Below, piece by piece: positions 9,162-17,655 of a stretch of 64,000 nt of DNA; position 1 is the stretch's first letter; each line of letters starts with the position of its first letter. Made by a program: the position numbers and the translations under genes. Under the pieces are notes generated by a model. That model did no database searches. It saw only the letters and a program-made list of their open reading frames with translations, and was not told where the DNA came from. Origin of the DNA: Actinoplanes sp. N902-109 (GTDB lineage Bacteria; Actinomycetota; Actinomycetes; Mycobacteriales; Micromonosporaceae). Location: positions 6,759,501-6,823,500 of the forward strand of contig NC_021191.1 in the NCBI RefSeq assembly GCF_000389965.1, given 5' to 3'.

Positions 9162-10067
9162 ATGGATCTCACCCTCGCGCTGGCCGGTCTGGGCGTCGGC
9201 ATCGTGGTCGGGCTCACCGGCATGGGCGGCGGGGCGCTGATGACGCCCATCCTGGTGCTGCTGTTCGGGATCCCCCCGGTCGCCGCCGTCTCCAGCGACC
9301 TCGCCGCCAGCGCCGTGATGAAGCCCTTCGGTGGCTGGGTACATGCCCGCCGCGGCACCGTGAACTGGCAACTTGTCCGCTGGCTGTGCGCCGGCAGCGT
9401 GCCCAGCGCCTTCCTCGGTGTGCTGCTGCTGCGCCTGCTCGGCGACGACGAAACGGTGCAGCACACCATCAAGGTCGCCCTCGGCATCGCCCTGCTGCTC
9501 GCGGCGGCCGGCCTGCTGCTCAAGGCCTGGGTCAGCCGCGGCCGGGCGGCTTCGCAAGGCCCGGGCGAGCCGATCACCGTACGCCCGGTCCCCACCCTGC
9601 TGCTCGGCGCGGGCGGCGGGCTCATCGTCGGCCTGACCAGCGTGGGCTCGGGCTCCCTGATCATCGTGGCCCTGCTGGCCCTGTATCCCAAGCTACGCGC
9701 CAACGACCTCGTGGGCACCGACCTCATCCAGGCGATCCCGCTGGTGCTGTCCGCAGCCGTCGGCCACGCCTTCTTCGGCGACCTGCAGCTCGACCTGGCA
9801 GCGGCGGTCCTGATCGGCTCCGTGCCGGGGGTGCTGATCGGCGCGCGGATCTCCTCCCGCGCCCCCGGTGGCCTGGTCCGCACGGCCCTGGTGATCGTCC
9901 TGCTGGCCAGCTCCCTCAAACTCCTCGACGTCCCCACCACCACGGTCGGCATCACCGTCGGCGCAGCCGTCGTGGCAGCGGTGGCCATCACCCTGTGGCG
10001 CCGCCGTACGGCAGCACCGCAGCCCCCGCAGCCGGACAGCGAAGGGTCGATGATCCCGGCAAACTGA
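9162..10067 (+). CDS. TauE/SafE-family membrane permease (sulfite/organic-anion exporter type)
   Basis: A 301-residue protein with about eight hydrophobic segments and the two inverted glycine-rich motifs of this family: GIVVGLTGMGGGALMTP near the start and GGLIVGLTSVGSGSLIIV in the middle. Members move sulfite, sulfoacetate or similar C1/C2 sulfur anions; the substrate here is unknown. ATG at 9162 is preferred over TTG at 9141 because the first helix begins directly after it, although neither has a clear ribosome-binding site. Regulation by the divergent LysR protein is likely. Confidence 0.88.
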   Translation: MDLTLALAGLGVGIVVGLTGMGGGALMTPILVLLFGIPPVAAVSSDLAASAVMKPFGGWVHARRGTVNWQLVRWLCAGSVPSAFLGVLLLRLLGDDETVQHTIKVALGIALLLAAAGLLLKAWVSRGRAASQGPGEPITVRPVPTLLLGAGGGLIVGLTSVGSGSLIIVALLALYPKLRANDLVGTDLIQAIPLVLSAAVGHAFFGDLQLDLAAAVLIGSVPGVLIGARISSRAPGGLVRTALVIVLLASSLKLLDVPTTTVGITVGAAVVAAVAITLWRRRTAAPQPPQPDSEGSMIPAN

Positions 10068-10610
10068 GCGTGGCAGCGGTCGCCAAGCTGCCGACCCGGT
10101 CGATGTCCGGCCCCGTCCGGACTCCTCGCCCAAACAATCACCCATGGCCATATCTTCGTAGCCAAGGATGCGCCTGCCATCCGGGTCGCACGCCGCCATG
10201 ACGTCAGCGATGGGAACGCGTCGTGCGACGGCTCGCCGGAGCAGCCGATCGAGGTCGCCGATGAGGATGAAGGGGTTCGCCATCTCGCCGTGACGTCCGG
10301 CCACATCGGCGAGGTCTGCCTCGATCCGGGTGATCTGGTCACCCCGATCCCTGGCGCCCCACAGACCGAGCAGCTCACGCACTGGAATGCGTTCCGGCAC
10401 GGACCTCTCGGCCTGGGTGCGCGCCGCCCTCAGCCATTCATGAATCTGACCGGGTGAGCCGGGCTCCGTGTCGTTGTCGGGCGCCGGACTGACCGACTCG
10501 GCCATCGTCCGATCGAGCAACTCCTGGCGCAACGTGTCCAACGCGGATCCTGTGCTCTCGAGACACCAGGCATGCCACCCGTCGACGGCTCGCATGGCTG
10601 CGGCCACCAT
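9693..10610 (-). CDS. Hypothetical protein, probably frameshifted or decayed at both ends
   Basis: A 305-codon open frame of which only about 10,150-10,680 looks coding by codon bias. This core contains WTDARSPSRAAM upstream of the ATG at 10610 and IPVRELLGLWGARDRGDQI. The latter faintly recalls the small helical domain seen before CBS domains in some actinobacterial proteins; this is a weak memory match. The last ~125 codons run antisense through the TauE/SafE gene and are unlikely to be real. The upstream 170-residue gene overlaps a GTG at 10707 in GTGA fashion, but that start is in a different frame from the coding-like core. A frameshift near 10,620-10,680 would join the two. Confidence 0.4.
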   Translation of the reverse strand: MVAAAMRAVDGWHAWCLESTGSALDTLRQELLDRTMAESVSPAPDNDTEPGSPGQIHEWLRAARTQAERSVPERIPVRELLGLWGARDRGDQITRIEADLADVAGRHGEMANPFILIGDLDRLLRRAVARRVPIADVMAACDPDGRRILGYEDMAMGDCLGEESGRGRTSTGSAAWRPLPRSVCRDHRPFAVRLRGLRCCRTAAPQGDGHRCHDGCADGDADRGGGDVEEFEGAGQQDDHQGRADQATGGAGGDPRADQHPRHGADQDRRCQVELQVAEEGVADGCGQHQRDRLDEVGAHEVVGA

Positions 10611-10703
10611 CGCGGCTCGCGACGGGGACCGGGCGTCCGTCCAAGAGATGCATCGAACGCTCAGCAGTGTTCGTGGTCACCGTTTCACCGGTGGTCACAG
10701 GAT

Positions 10704-11216
10704 TCACCACGATCCCAGCCCGGCATACCTACGACGGGCACCTGTCGCGTGTTCGACCAGCTTCTTGATCCTGTCGGGATTGTTGCCGCTCCTCGGCAGC
10801 GTGAGCCCCATCTCCTGGCCGATTGCGATCAAGTGGTTCTTCGTCAGCTTTCTTCCGTTGACACGTATGCCGTCGAGGTACCGAGCGCCTTCGTTCACCG
10901 ATTCCTGCTCGCGCAGCTTCGCAGCGATCCCGGGAAAAACGGCGTCGGCAGGCGACGTATCCGACAGCTTCGCCGGCGTGCGGCGACGGGCTGCCGGCTT
11001 CTTCGGCGCCACCGACGTCGGCGGGCCGGAAGGAGCCGCCGGCGCTTCCTGAGGCAACGAAGGCGCGGCCGGCTGCGCCACCTCGGCCGCCTCGGTGGTC
11101 ATCGCCAACCTCGAACGGCCGGACACCAGGTCCGCGAGGTCCGCTGATGTCTGCTGGGCCAAGAACTCGAACACCTTGTGCAGAAGCTTGACGGTGGCGA
11201 TCAGGTCGACACTCAT
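10704..11216 (-). CDS. Hypothetical protein with C-terminal SAP-like helical domain
   Basis: A 170-residue protein in three parts. The N-terminal helical part (about 1-40) contains VKLLHKVFEFLAQQ and DLVSGRSRLAM. A Pro/Ala-rich linker (about 45-95) follows. The basic C-terminal part (about 105-165) contains LTKNHLIAIGQEMGLTLP and IKKLVEHATG. That C-terminus resembles SAP/Rho-N-like nucleic-acid-binding helices often found at the ends of actinobacterial proteins. The ATG overlaps the stop of the 57-residue gene as ATGA, so the two are translationally coupled. Base composition is less GC-extreme than in the flanking genes. Function unknown. Confidence 0.65.
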   Translation of the reverse strand: MSVDLIATVKLLHKVFEFLAQQTSADLADLVSGRSRLAMTTEAAEVAQPAAPSLPQEAPAAPSGPPTSVAPKKPAARRRTPAKLSDTSPADAVFPGIAAKLREQESVNEGARYLDGIRVNGRKLTKNHLIAIGQEMGLTLPRSGNNPDRIKKLVEHATGARRRYAGLGSW

Positions 11217-11386
11217 GAACCCGACGGTCCATTCGTGATGGTCGTGACGAATTCTTCCGTCGGGGCTCGCAGCTCCATGCTGACCGGATCGCTGAGTGCT
11301 CCTTGCAGGACAGCCGGCACTCCTTCCGGACCCGCATCGGCGAAGTAACGCGGGCTGTTCCTGACCGATGCCTCGAAAATCGGCAT
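11213..11386 (-). CDS. Small hypothetical protein (57 aa), first gene of coupled trio
   Basis: The ATG at 11386 is preferred because a GAGG ribosome-binding site sits eight bases upstream; a GTG at 11395 is the alternative. The product begins MPIFEASVRNSPRYFADAG and has no membrane segment. Its stop overlaps the next start by four bases (ATGA). No family is recognised. It opens a minus-strand cluster of three unknown genes lying downstream of argH, separated from argH by a strong terminator. Confidence 0.55.
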   Translation of the reverse strand: MPIFEASVRNSPRYFADAGPEGVPAVLQGALSDPVSMELRAPTEEFVTTITNGPSGS

Positions 11387-11483
11387 GATGCCCACCTCAC
11401 GAAGATTTCCGACAGGTGTGCGCTGGGCAAGTAGGCCATGCCGCTCACGACACGGAAGTGCAGGCGAGGGGCGGGAAAGCGCG

Positions 11484-11512
11484 AAGGACGCCGTCAGCCG
11501 GACGGCGTCCTT
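11484..11512 (-). terminator. Strong hairpin terminator after argH
   Basis: A perfect 12-bp stem (AAGGACGCCGTC / GACGGCGTCCTT) with a 5-nt loop lies about 25 bp downstream of the argH stop on the minus strand. It should insulate the small unknown genes at 10.0-11.4 kb from the arginine genes. Confidence 0.8.
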
Positions 11513-11537
11513 CCTTCGGGTCGAAATGTCGGGACGG

Positions 11538-12983
11538 TCAGCGGGGAACGACGGGGTCGATGGCCCACTCGCGCCAGCCGGCGAGTTTGTCGGCGGCGAT
11601 GTGGAGCTGGTCGGAGACCGGGCCGGGGCCGGTGGAGCCGGGGGTGGTGCGGCCGGCGAGGGCGCTGCGGACGGAGAGGACCTCGCGGACCGAGGGGTCG
11701 AGGTGGTCGCTGACGGTGGTGAGGTCGTCGTCGGTGACGTCCTCGAGTTCGCATTCGCGGGCGGCGCAGAGGGCGACCAGGCGGCCGGTGATCTCGTGGG
11801 CGTCGCGGAAGGGGACGCCCTTGCGGACCAGCCAGTCGGCGACCTCGGTGGCCAGCGAGAAGCCTACCGGCGCCGCGGCGGCCAGCTTGTCCACCCGTAC
11901 GGTCATGGTGGAGATCATGCCGGCCAGGGCCGGCAGCAGGAGTTGCAGCGTGTCGACCGCGTCGAAGACGGGTTCCTTGTCCTCCTGCATGTCGCGGTCG
12001 TAGGTGAGCGGCAGGCCCTTGAGCATGGTCAGCACCGCGACGAGGCCGCCGATCAGCCGGCCCGCTTTGCCCCGGGCGAGTTCGGCGATGTCGGCGTTCT
12101 TCTTCTGCGGCATGATCGACGAGCCGGTGGCGAATGCGTCGTCGAGGATGACCCAGCCGAACTCCGTCGACGTCCAGAGCACGACCTCCTCGCCCAGCCG
12201 GGAGAGGTGGACGCCGATCAGGCTGGTGATGAAGAGGAACTCGGCGGCGAAGTCGCGGTCGGCCACGCCGTCCATCGAGTTCTGCACCGGGGCCTTGAAG
12301 CCGAGTTCCTTGGCGACCGCCGCGGGGTCCAGCGGCAGCGACGAGCCGGCCAGGGCGCCCGAGCCGAGCGGGGAGATGGCCGCTCGTTCGTCCCAGTCGC
12401 GCAGTCGTTCCAGGTCACGCAGCAGCGGCTGGACGTGGGCGAGCAGCCAGTGGCCGAAGCTGACCGGCTGGGCGTGCTGGACGTGGGTCAGGCCCGGCGC
12501 CGGGGTGTCGATGTGCCGGCCGGCCTGTTCCATCAGCGCGTCGGCCAGCTCGACCACCGCCGCCGCCACCCCGCGGGCGTGGTCGCGCAGGTAGAGGCGG
12601 AGGTCGGTGGCGACCTGGTCGTTGCGGGAGCGACCGGCGCGCAGCTTGCCGCCGAGCGTGCCGAGGCGTTCCAGCAGGCCGCGTTCGAGGGCGGTGTGCA
12701 CGTCCTCGTCCTCGATCGTGGGGCGGAACTCGCCCGCCGCGCACGCCGACTCGAGGTCGTCGAGGGCCGCGAGCATCTTGCCCAGTTCGTCCGCGTCGAG
12801 CAGACCGGCCCCGGCCAGCACCCGGGCGTGGGCCCGGGACGCGGCGATGTCGTACGGCGCGAGCCGCCAGTCGAAATGCACGCTGACGCTGAGCCGCGCC
12901 AGCGCGTCGGCCGGTCCACCGGCGAACCGGCCACCCCACAGCCTGGTCGGGCCTTCGGATTCCGGCCCTCGGGTTTCCGGCAC
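11538..12983 (-). CDS. argH: Argininosuccinate lyase
   Basis: A 481-residue enzyme that splits argininosuccinate into arginine and fumarate, the last step of arginine synthesis. The start of the fold reads RLWGGRFAGGPADALA. GSSIMPQKKN near residues 284-293 is the fumarase/aspartase-superfamily signature with the catalytic Ser loop. Length is normal. It is the only arginine gene here not joined to the others: dapE on the opposite strand separates it from argG, and only 29 bp lie between the divergent argH and dapE starts. A strong terminator follows. Confidence 0.97.
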   Translation of the reverse strand: MPETRGPESEGPTRLWGGRFAGGPADALARLSVSVHFDWRLAPYDIAASRAHARVLAGAGLLDADELGKMLAALDDLESACAAGEFRPTIEDEDVHTALERGLLERLGTLGGKLRAGRSRNDQVATDLRLYLRDHARGVAAAVVELADALMEQAGRHIDTPAPGLTHVQHAQPVSFGHWLLAHVQPLLRDLERLRDWDERAAISPLGSGALAGSSLPLDPAAVAKELGFKAPVQNSMDGVADRDFAAEFLFITSLIGVHLSRLGEEVVLWTSTEFGWVILDDAFATGSSIMPQKKNADIAELARGKAGRLIGGLVAVLTMLKGLPLTYDRDMQEDKEPVFDAVDTLQLLLPALAGMISTMTVRVDKLAAAAPVGFSLATEVADWLVRKGVPFRDAHEITGRLVALCAARECELEDVTDDDLTTVSDHLDPSVREVLSVRSALAGRTTPGSTGPGPVSDQLHIAADKLAGWREWAIDPVVPR

Positions 12984-13012
12984 TGCACTACTCCTTCGAT
13001 AAGGTCATTCTC

Positions 13013-14080
13013 ATGACGCTCGACCTGCACGATGATGTTGTCTCATTGACCCGCGCGCTCTGCGACATCCCCTCGGTGTCCGGCTCGGAGGCCGCGCTGG
13101 CCGACGCCGTCGAGGCCGCGCTGCGCAAGCTGGGTCACCTCGAGGTGCTGCGCGACGGCGACGCGGTGGTCGCCCGCACCAGCCTCGGCCGGGACAAGCG
13201 GATCGTGCTCGCCGGGCACCTCGACACCGTACCGATCAAGGACAATCTGCCCACCCGGACCACCGGCGAGGGCGACGCCGAGCTGCTGCACGGGCGCGGC
13301 ACCTGCGACATGAAGGCCGGGCTGGCCACCCAGCTGCGGATCGCCGCGACCCTCACCGAGCCCCGGCACGACCTCACCTTCGTCTGCTACGACAACGAGG
13401 AGGTCGCCTCGGTCAAGAACGGGCTGGGCCGGTTGGTGCGCAACCACCCCGACTGGCTGGCCGGTGACTTCGCGATCCTCGGCGAGCCGTCGAACGCCGG
13501 GGTCGAGGGCGGCTGCCAGGGCACCATGCGGGTGCGGATCACGCTGAAGGGCAAGGCCGCGCACACCGCACGCTCGTGGCGCGGGATCAACGCGATCCAC
13601 GCGGCCGCCCCGGTGCTGGCCATCCTCAACGGGTACGAACCCCGCCGGCCCGTGGTCGACGGACTGGAGTTCCACGAGGGGCTCAACGCCGTCAACATCC
13701 AGGGCGGGCTGGCCGGCAACGTGGTGCCGGACGAGTGCGTGATCGACATCAACCACCGCTTCGCCCCGGACCGCAGCATCGAGCAGGCGTACGCCCACCT
13801 GTGCGAGGTGTTCGCCGGCTACGAGCTGGAGATCCGCGACCAGGCCCCGGGTGCCCGGCCCGGCCTGGACCAGCCCGCCGCCGCCGAGTTCGTGACCGTG
13901 GTGGGCCGCGAACCGGCGGCGAAGTTCGGCTGGACCGACGTGGCCCGCTTCGCCGAACTCGGCATCCCGGCCGTCAACTACGCCCCCGGCGACCCGCTCC
14001 TGGCCCACACCGACGAGGAGTACGTCCCGGTCGCCGAGATCCGCGAGTGCGAGCGCGTCCTCCAGGCCTGGCTCAGCTGA
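13013..14080 (+). CDS. dapE: Succinyl-diaminopimelate desuccinylase
   Basis: A 355-residue M20-family metallopeptidase that releases LL-diaminopimelate in lysine and peptidoglycan precursor synthesis. Zinc-site motifs are visible: LAGHLDTVP (first His and Asp), GRGTCDMKAG (bridging Asp), CYDNEEV (catalytic Glu pair), LGEPSN and a late LAHTDEEYV (last His). This is the actinobacterial DapE pattern; N-acetylornithine deacetylase is the alternative in this family, but ArgJ makes that step unnecessary. It is a lone plus-strand gene between argG and argH, with its stop two bases from the convergent argG stop. Confidence 0.88.
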   Translation: MTLDLHDDVVSLTRALCDIPSVSGSEAALADAVEAALRKLGHLEVLRDGDAVVARTSLGRDKRIVLAGHLDTVPIKDNLPTRTTGEGDAELLHGRGTCDMKAGLATQLRIAATLTEPRHDLTFVCYDNEEVASVKNGLGRLVRNHPDWLAGDFAILGEPSNAGVEGGCQGTMRVRITLKGKAAHTARSWRGINAIHAAAPVLAILNGYEPRRPVVDGLEFHEGLNAVNIQGGLAGNVVPDECVIDINHRFAPDRSIEQAYAHLCEVFAGYELEIRDQAPGARPGLDQPAAAEFVTVVGREPAAKFGWTDVARFAELGIPAVNYAPGDPLLAHTDEEYVPVAEIRECERVLQAWLS

Positions 14081-14082
14081 CC

Positions 14083-15327
14083 TCACTTGTCCTGAGGACC
14101 GGCATTCTGGGCGATGGCGCCGGGGATCGCGTACATGTGGGCGTAGGCGCGGGCCTGTTCGCCGGTCCACAGCGATGAGCCGTAGCCGTACACGACGCCC
14201 TGGCGGGTGGCCGCGTCCAGCAGGCTGTACGGGCTGCGGCTGCCCAGCGGGATGATGTTGCCCTTGATCAGCTTGACCCGGACGTGCCCGGTGACGCGCT
14301 GCTGGCTGGAGTCGAGGAACGCCCGGAAGTCGTCCAGGATCGGGTCGTAGTAGACGGCCTCGTGCAGCAGGTCGCCGTACGTGTTGCCGAGCTGCAGCTT
14401 GGTGGCCTGCTGGCGGTTGCTGAGCACCAGCTTCTCCAGTTCGCGGTGCGCCGCGATCAGGGTGAGCATGCCCGGCGCCTCGAAGCCGACCCGGGCCAGG
14501 TTGCCGACCATGGTGGAGCCCATGTGGATGCCACGGCCCACGCCGTGCTCGGCGGCCAGCGTGTTGAGCGAGCGCAGGATCGCGTAGTTGGGCGCCCCGG
14601 TGCCCGTACCCTCGATCGGGGTGCCGTCCGGGGTGGTGGCCGAGACGACCTCGCCCTTGACGAACTCCAGGATCAGCTCGATGCCCTCGGCCGGGGCGTC
14701 GTCGATCGACCTGGTGTACGTCCAGGCGTCCTCGGGCAGGTAGTCCCAGGAGCCGTAGGTCTCCTTGCCGCCGATGGACGTGCCGATCAGGCCCTCGTTG
14801 ATCGAGTAGGTGGTGACCTTCTCCGGCGTGTGGAAGCCGCGTTCGAGCAGGTAGTCGCGCTCGAACTCACGGGTCAGCCGCTCGTCGCGGATCGGCGTGA
14901 CGATCTCCATCTGCGGGGCCAGCGCGCGGATCACCGAGTCGTAGCGCACGTGGTCCGCACCGGCGCCGGTCGAGCCGTGCGCCACCGCGTCCGCGCCGTT
15001 GTCCAGCGCAGCCTGCACGACCTTCTCGGCCTGCACCAGCCGCTCCGCGCCCACGCACGACGGGTAGGCGCCGTTGCGCAGGTAGTTGGCCTTGATCGCG
15101 TACGTGATGACGCGGGAGTACAGCTCCTCGCGGGCGTCGATGACGAAGTGCTGCGTCGCGCCCAGTTCCTCCGCGCGCTTGCGGACCACGTCGGCCTCAC
15201 CGCTGTGCAGGCCACCCGTGTCGATGTTGGCGGTCAGCACCTCCCAGCCCTGCTCCTTCAGGGAGACCAGGGCGTACGACGTGTCGAGGCCGCCGGAGAA
15301 CGCGAGGACGATCTTGCGCTTGGACAT
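14083..15327 (-). CDS. argG: Argininosuccinate synthase
   Basis: A 414-residue ATP-dependent ligase joining citrulline and aspartate. The PP-loop AFSGGLDTS at residues 8-16 binds ATP, and GAYPSCVGAERL and STGAGADHVRYD follow in the family order. The length (~414) and the VRKRAEELGA stretch fit the actinobacterial longer form. The ATG shares one base with the stop of the upstream unknown gene (TGATG), so its translation is coupled to that gene and, through it, to argR. Confidence 0.96.
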   Translation of the reverse strand: MSKRKIVLAFSGGLDTSYALVSLKEQGWEVLTANIDTGGLHSGEADVVRKRAEELGATQHFVIDAREELYSRVITYAIKANYLRNGAYPSCVGAERLVQAEKVVQAALDNGADAVAHGSTGAGADHVRYDSVIRALAPQMEIVTPIRDERLTREFERDYLLERGFHTPEKVTTYSINEGLIGTSIGGKETYGSWDYLPEDAWTYTRSIDDAPAEGIELILEFVKGEVVSATTPDGTPIEGTGTGAPNYAILRSLNTLAAEHGVGRGIHMGSTMVGNLARVGFEAPGMLTLIAAHRELEKLVLSNRQQATKLQLGNTYGDLLHEAVYYDPILDDFRAFLDSSQQRVTGHVRVKLIKGNIIPLGSRSPYSLLDAATRQGVVYGYGSSLWTGEQARAYAHMYAIPGAIAQNAGPQDK

Positions 15328-16229
15328 CAGTTTCCTTCAGTCGGGTACGGGAGTTCGAGGATCGGCACGTACGACGACCCGTGCTGGACGATGTGGCCGG
15401 GCGCGAGCACGTAGAACCGGGACTCGCGGGTCTCGATGGCTTTCTGCATGGCCCGCTGCCGGTCGTAGTCGAACGGGTCGAGCAGGAACGTCGGCTCCGG
15501 CTCGCGCTCGGTGACCGGCAGGGTGAAGTCGTTCTCGTAGACGAACGAGCCGGGCGAGGTGTGGAACGGCACGGTGGCCACCATGATCTGCAGCCGGCCG
15601 AACTTGGTGTGCACGCGCAGCGCGGTGTTGTCGTACTGGGTGACGCCGTCGAGCTTCTTGGCCTGGTAGACCGACAGGGCGAGGGCCTTGAGCGCGCGGC
15701 CCAGCCCGACGTTGGTCATCACCGACCACAACGACCAGCCCACCCAGGTGCCGGGCGACGCGCTCGGGGCCGCGCAGTAGCCGCCGATCGGGATGGGGCC
15801 GGTGTAGTCACTCGCCTTCGCCTTCTCGAACACCGCGCGCAGGTGCTTCTTCGCGTCGTCGTCGAACGCGCTGGTCTCCAGCGTCTCGGTGAACAACGAC
15901 TGGGGCAGCGCGGCGATGACGGCCGCCGAGGGCATCAGGATCAGGTCGACCATCACCCACTGCGGCATCGGGATGCCCCGGTCGCCGAACGCGATGCCGT
16001 TGATCACGTTGAACAGGTTGAGGAACTCACCGGTGTCCCAGCCCTTGTCGCCGGTGGTCTCGGTGAAGTCCAGCCAGTTCAGCTTGTGCCCGTACGGCGC
16101 CTCGTTGAGGTGTGGCCGCAGCGTGTCGTTCGAGGCCAGGTAGAACTCGAGCCCGTGGCCCTGGAGCTTCTGCATGTTGTCGGCGAAGCCCGGGAAGTGG
16201 GCCTCCACGATCGGCTGCTGCGCGATCAC
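15327..16229 (-). CDS. Unknown conserved-looking protein embedded between argR and argG
   Basis: I do not recognise this 300-residue protein. GTG at 16229 is chosen because it overlaps the argR stop as GTGA; the frame is open to a GTG at 16262. Codon bias is strongly coding throughout. The product starts VIAQQPIVEAHFPGFADNM and is rich in aromatic residues (LNWLDFTETTGDKGW, TWVGWSLWSVM, FHTSPGSFVYENDF). It has one or two moderately hydrophobic stretches (MVDLILMPSAAVIAALP) but no signal peptide. Its position, with 4-bp and 1-bp overlaps on both sides, means it is made in step with ArgR and ArgG. A role tied to arginine metabolism is inferred only from that. Confidence 0.8.
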   Translation of the reverse strand: MIAQQPIVEAHFPGFADNMQKLQGHGLEFYLASNDTLRPHLNEAPYGHKLNWLDFTETTGDKGWDTGEFLNLFNVINGIAFGDRGIPMPQWVMVDLILMPSAAVIAALPQSLFTETLETSAFDDDAKKHLRAVFEKAKASDYTGPIPIGGYCAAPSASPGTWVGWSLWSVMTNVGLGRALKALALSVYQAKKLDGVTQYDNTALRVHTKFGRLQIMVATVPFHTSPGSFVYENDFTLPVTEREPEPTFLLDPFDYDRQRAMQKAIETRESRFYVLAPGHIVQHGSSYVPILELPYPTEGN

Positions 16230-16729
16230 GGCTGGATCCCTTCGTTGTCCGAACGGCTCCACGCCGTCAGCTTCTCGGCGAGGCGGGCGCCGGACCCGGT
16301 GTCGGTGGCGGGCTCGCGGGCCACCACCAGGATGGTGTCGTCGCCGGCGATGGTGCCGACCACGTCCGGCAGCCCGGACCGGTCGAGCGCGCTGGCCAGG
16401 AACTGCGCGGCTCCCGGCGGCACCCGCAGCACCACCAGGTTGCCGCTGACGTCGACGGAGTTGAGCAGCTCGCGCAGCAGCCGGACGAGCCGCGCGGGCG
16501 CCTCCTCGGCCTTGCGCAGGGCGGGGGTGCCGTCCTCGGGGATCACGTACACGCCGCCGGCCTTGACCGCACGCAGCTCCTCGAGGTCGCGCGACAGCGT
16601 CGCCTGGGTCACCTGGACCCCGTGGTGGCTCAGCTTCTCGGCGAGCTCGATCTGCGAGCGCACGGGATCGATCCGGATGATGTCGACGATCTGCGCGTGC
16701 CGCGCCGCCCGGGTCCCCGGGGTGGTCAT
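16226..16729 (-). CDS. argR: Arginine repressor ArgR
   Basis: A 167-residue regulator. The N-terminal winged helix contains RHAQIVDIIRIDPVRSQIEL and VTQATLSRDLEEL, where the recognition helix SRDL is the ArgR hallmark. The C-terminal hexamerisation and arginine-binding part contains GTIAGDDTILVV, whose Asp pair contacts arginine. It is expected to repress the operon it belongs to through the palindrome before argC. Both ends overlap neighbours by four bases (argF stop/ATG, and its own TGA with the next GTG). Confidence 0.95.
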   Translation of the reverse strand: MTTPGTRAARHAQIVDIIRIDPVRSQIELAEKLSHHGVQVTQATLSRDLEELRAVKAGGVYVIPEDGTPALRKAEEAPARLVRLLRELLNSVDVSGNLVVLRVPPGAAQFLASALDRSGLPDVVGTIAGDDTILVVAREPATDTGSGARLAEKLTAWSRSDNEGIQP

Positions 16730-17655
16730 GCGCCGGCTGCGGAAAGGAGCCAGGCCAGCAGGGCCTTCTGGGCGTGCAGGCGGTTCTCGGCCTGGTCGAA
16801 CACGGCGCTCTGCGGGCCGTCGAGCACCTCGTCGGTGATCTCCTCGCCGCGGTGGGCGGGCAGGCAGTGCAGCACGATCGCGTCGGCTGCGGCCCGGGTC
16901 AGCAGCTCCTGGTTGATCTGGTACGGCCGGAACGGGGTGAGCCGGTCCTTGCCGTCGTTCTCCTGGCCCATCGAGGTCCATGCGTCGGTGGCCAGCACGT
17001 CGGCCTTCTCGGCGGCCTCGGCGGGGTCGCGCAGCACCGCCACCGAACCGCCGGTGCCCGCCGCGATCCCGGCCGCCCGGGCCACCACGTCCGCCGCCGG
17101 GTCGAACCCCGCGGGGCACGCGACCCGCACGTTCATCCCGGCCAGCGCACCGGCCAGCAGGTAGGAGTGGGCCATGTTGTTGGCGCCGTCGCCGACGTAG
17201 GTGAGCGTGCGCCCGGCCGTGCCGCCCAGCCGCTCCCGCACGGTCTGCAGGTCGGCCAGCAGCTGGCACGGGTGGAAGCCGTCGGTCAGCGCGTTGATCA
17301 CCGGGATGTGCACGTCCGAGGCCAGCTCGGCCAGCCGCTCGTCGCCGTGGGTGCGGAACACCATCGCGCTGGCGTAGCGCGACACCACCCGGCCGGCGTC
17401 CTGCAGCGACTCGCCGCGGCCGAAGTGGGTGGCCTGGGTGTCCACAATGATCGGGTTGCCACCGAGCTCGGCGATGCCGGCCTCGAACGACAGCCGGGTG
17501 CGCAGGCTGGCCTTGTCGAAGAACACCGCGACCGACCGGGGGCCCTCCAGCGGGCGGTAGCGGAACCGGTCGGCCTTCATCTCGGCGGCCAGGTCGAGCA
17601 CCTCGGCCTGCTCGGCCGGGCTCAGGTCGTCGTCGCGCAGGAAATGCCGGGTCAC
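16726..17655 (-). CDS. argF: Ornithine carbamoyltransferase
   Basis: A 309-residue enzyme making citrulline from ornithine and carbamoyl phosphate. The carbamoyl-phosphate loop reads KASLRTR at residues 48-54, where most family members have STRTR; the Leu for Thr change is notable but the two Arg residues remain. FRTHGD, NALTDGFHPCQLLADL and HCLPAHRGEEI follow as expected for OTCase. The GTG start overlaps the argD stop by four bases and the stop overlaps the argR ATG. Confidence 0.95.
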   Translation of the reverse strand: MTRHFLRDDDLSPAEQAEVLDLAAEMKADRFRYRPLEGPRSVAVFFDKASLRTRLSFEAGIAELGGNPIIVDTQATHFGRGESLQDAGRVVSRYASAMVFRTHGDERLAELASDVHIPVINALTDGFHPCQLLADLQTVRERLGGTAGRTLTYVGDGANNMAHSYLLAGALAGMNVRVACPAGFDPAADVVARAAGIAAGTGGSVAVLRDPAEAAEKADVLATDAWTSMGQENDGKDRLTPFRPYQINQELLTRAAADAIVLHCLPAHRGEEITDEVLDGPQSAVFDQAENRLHAQKALLAWLLSAAGA

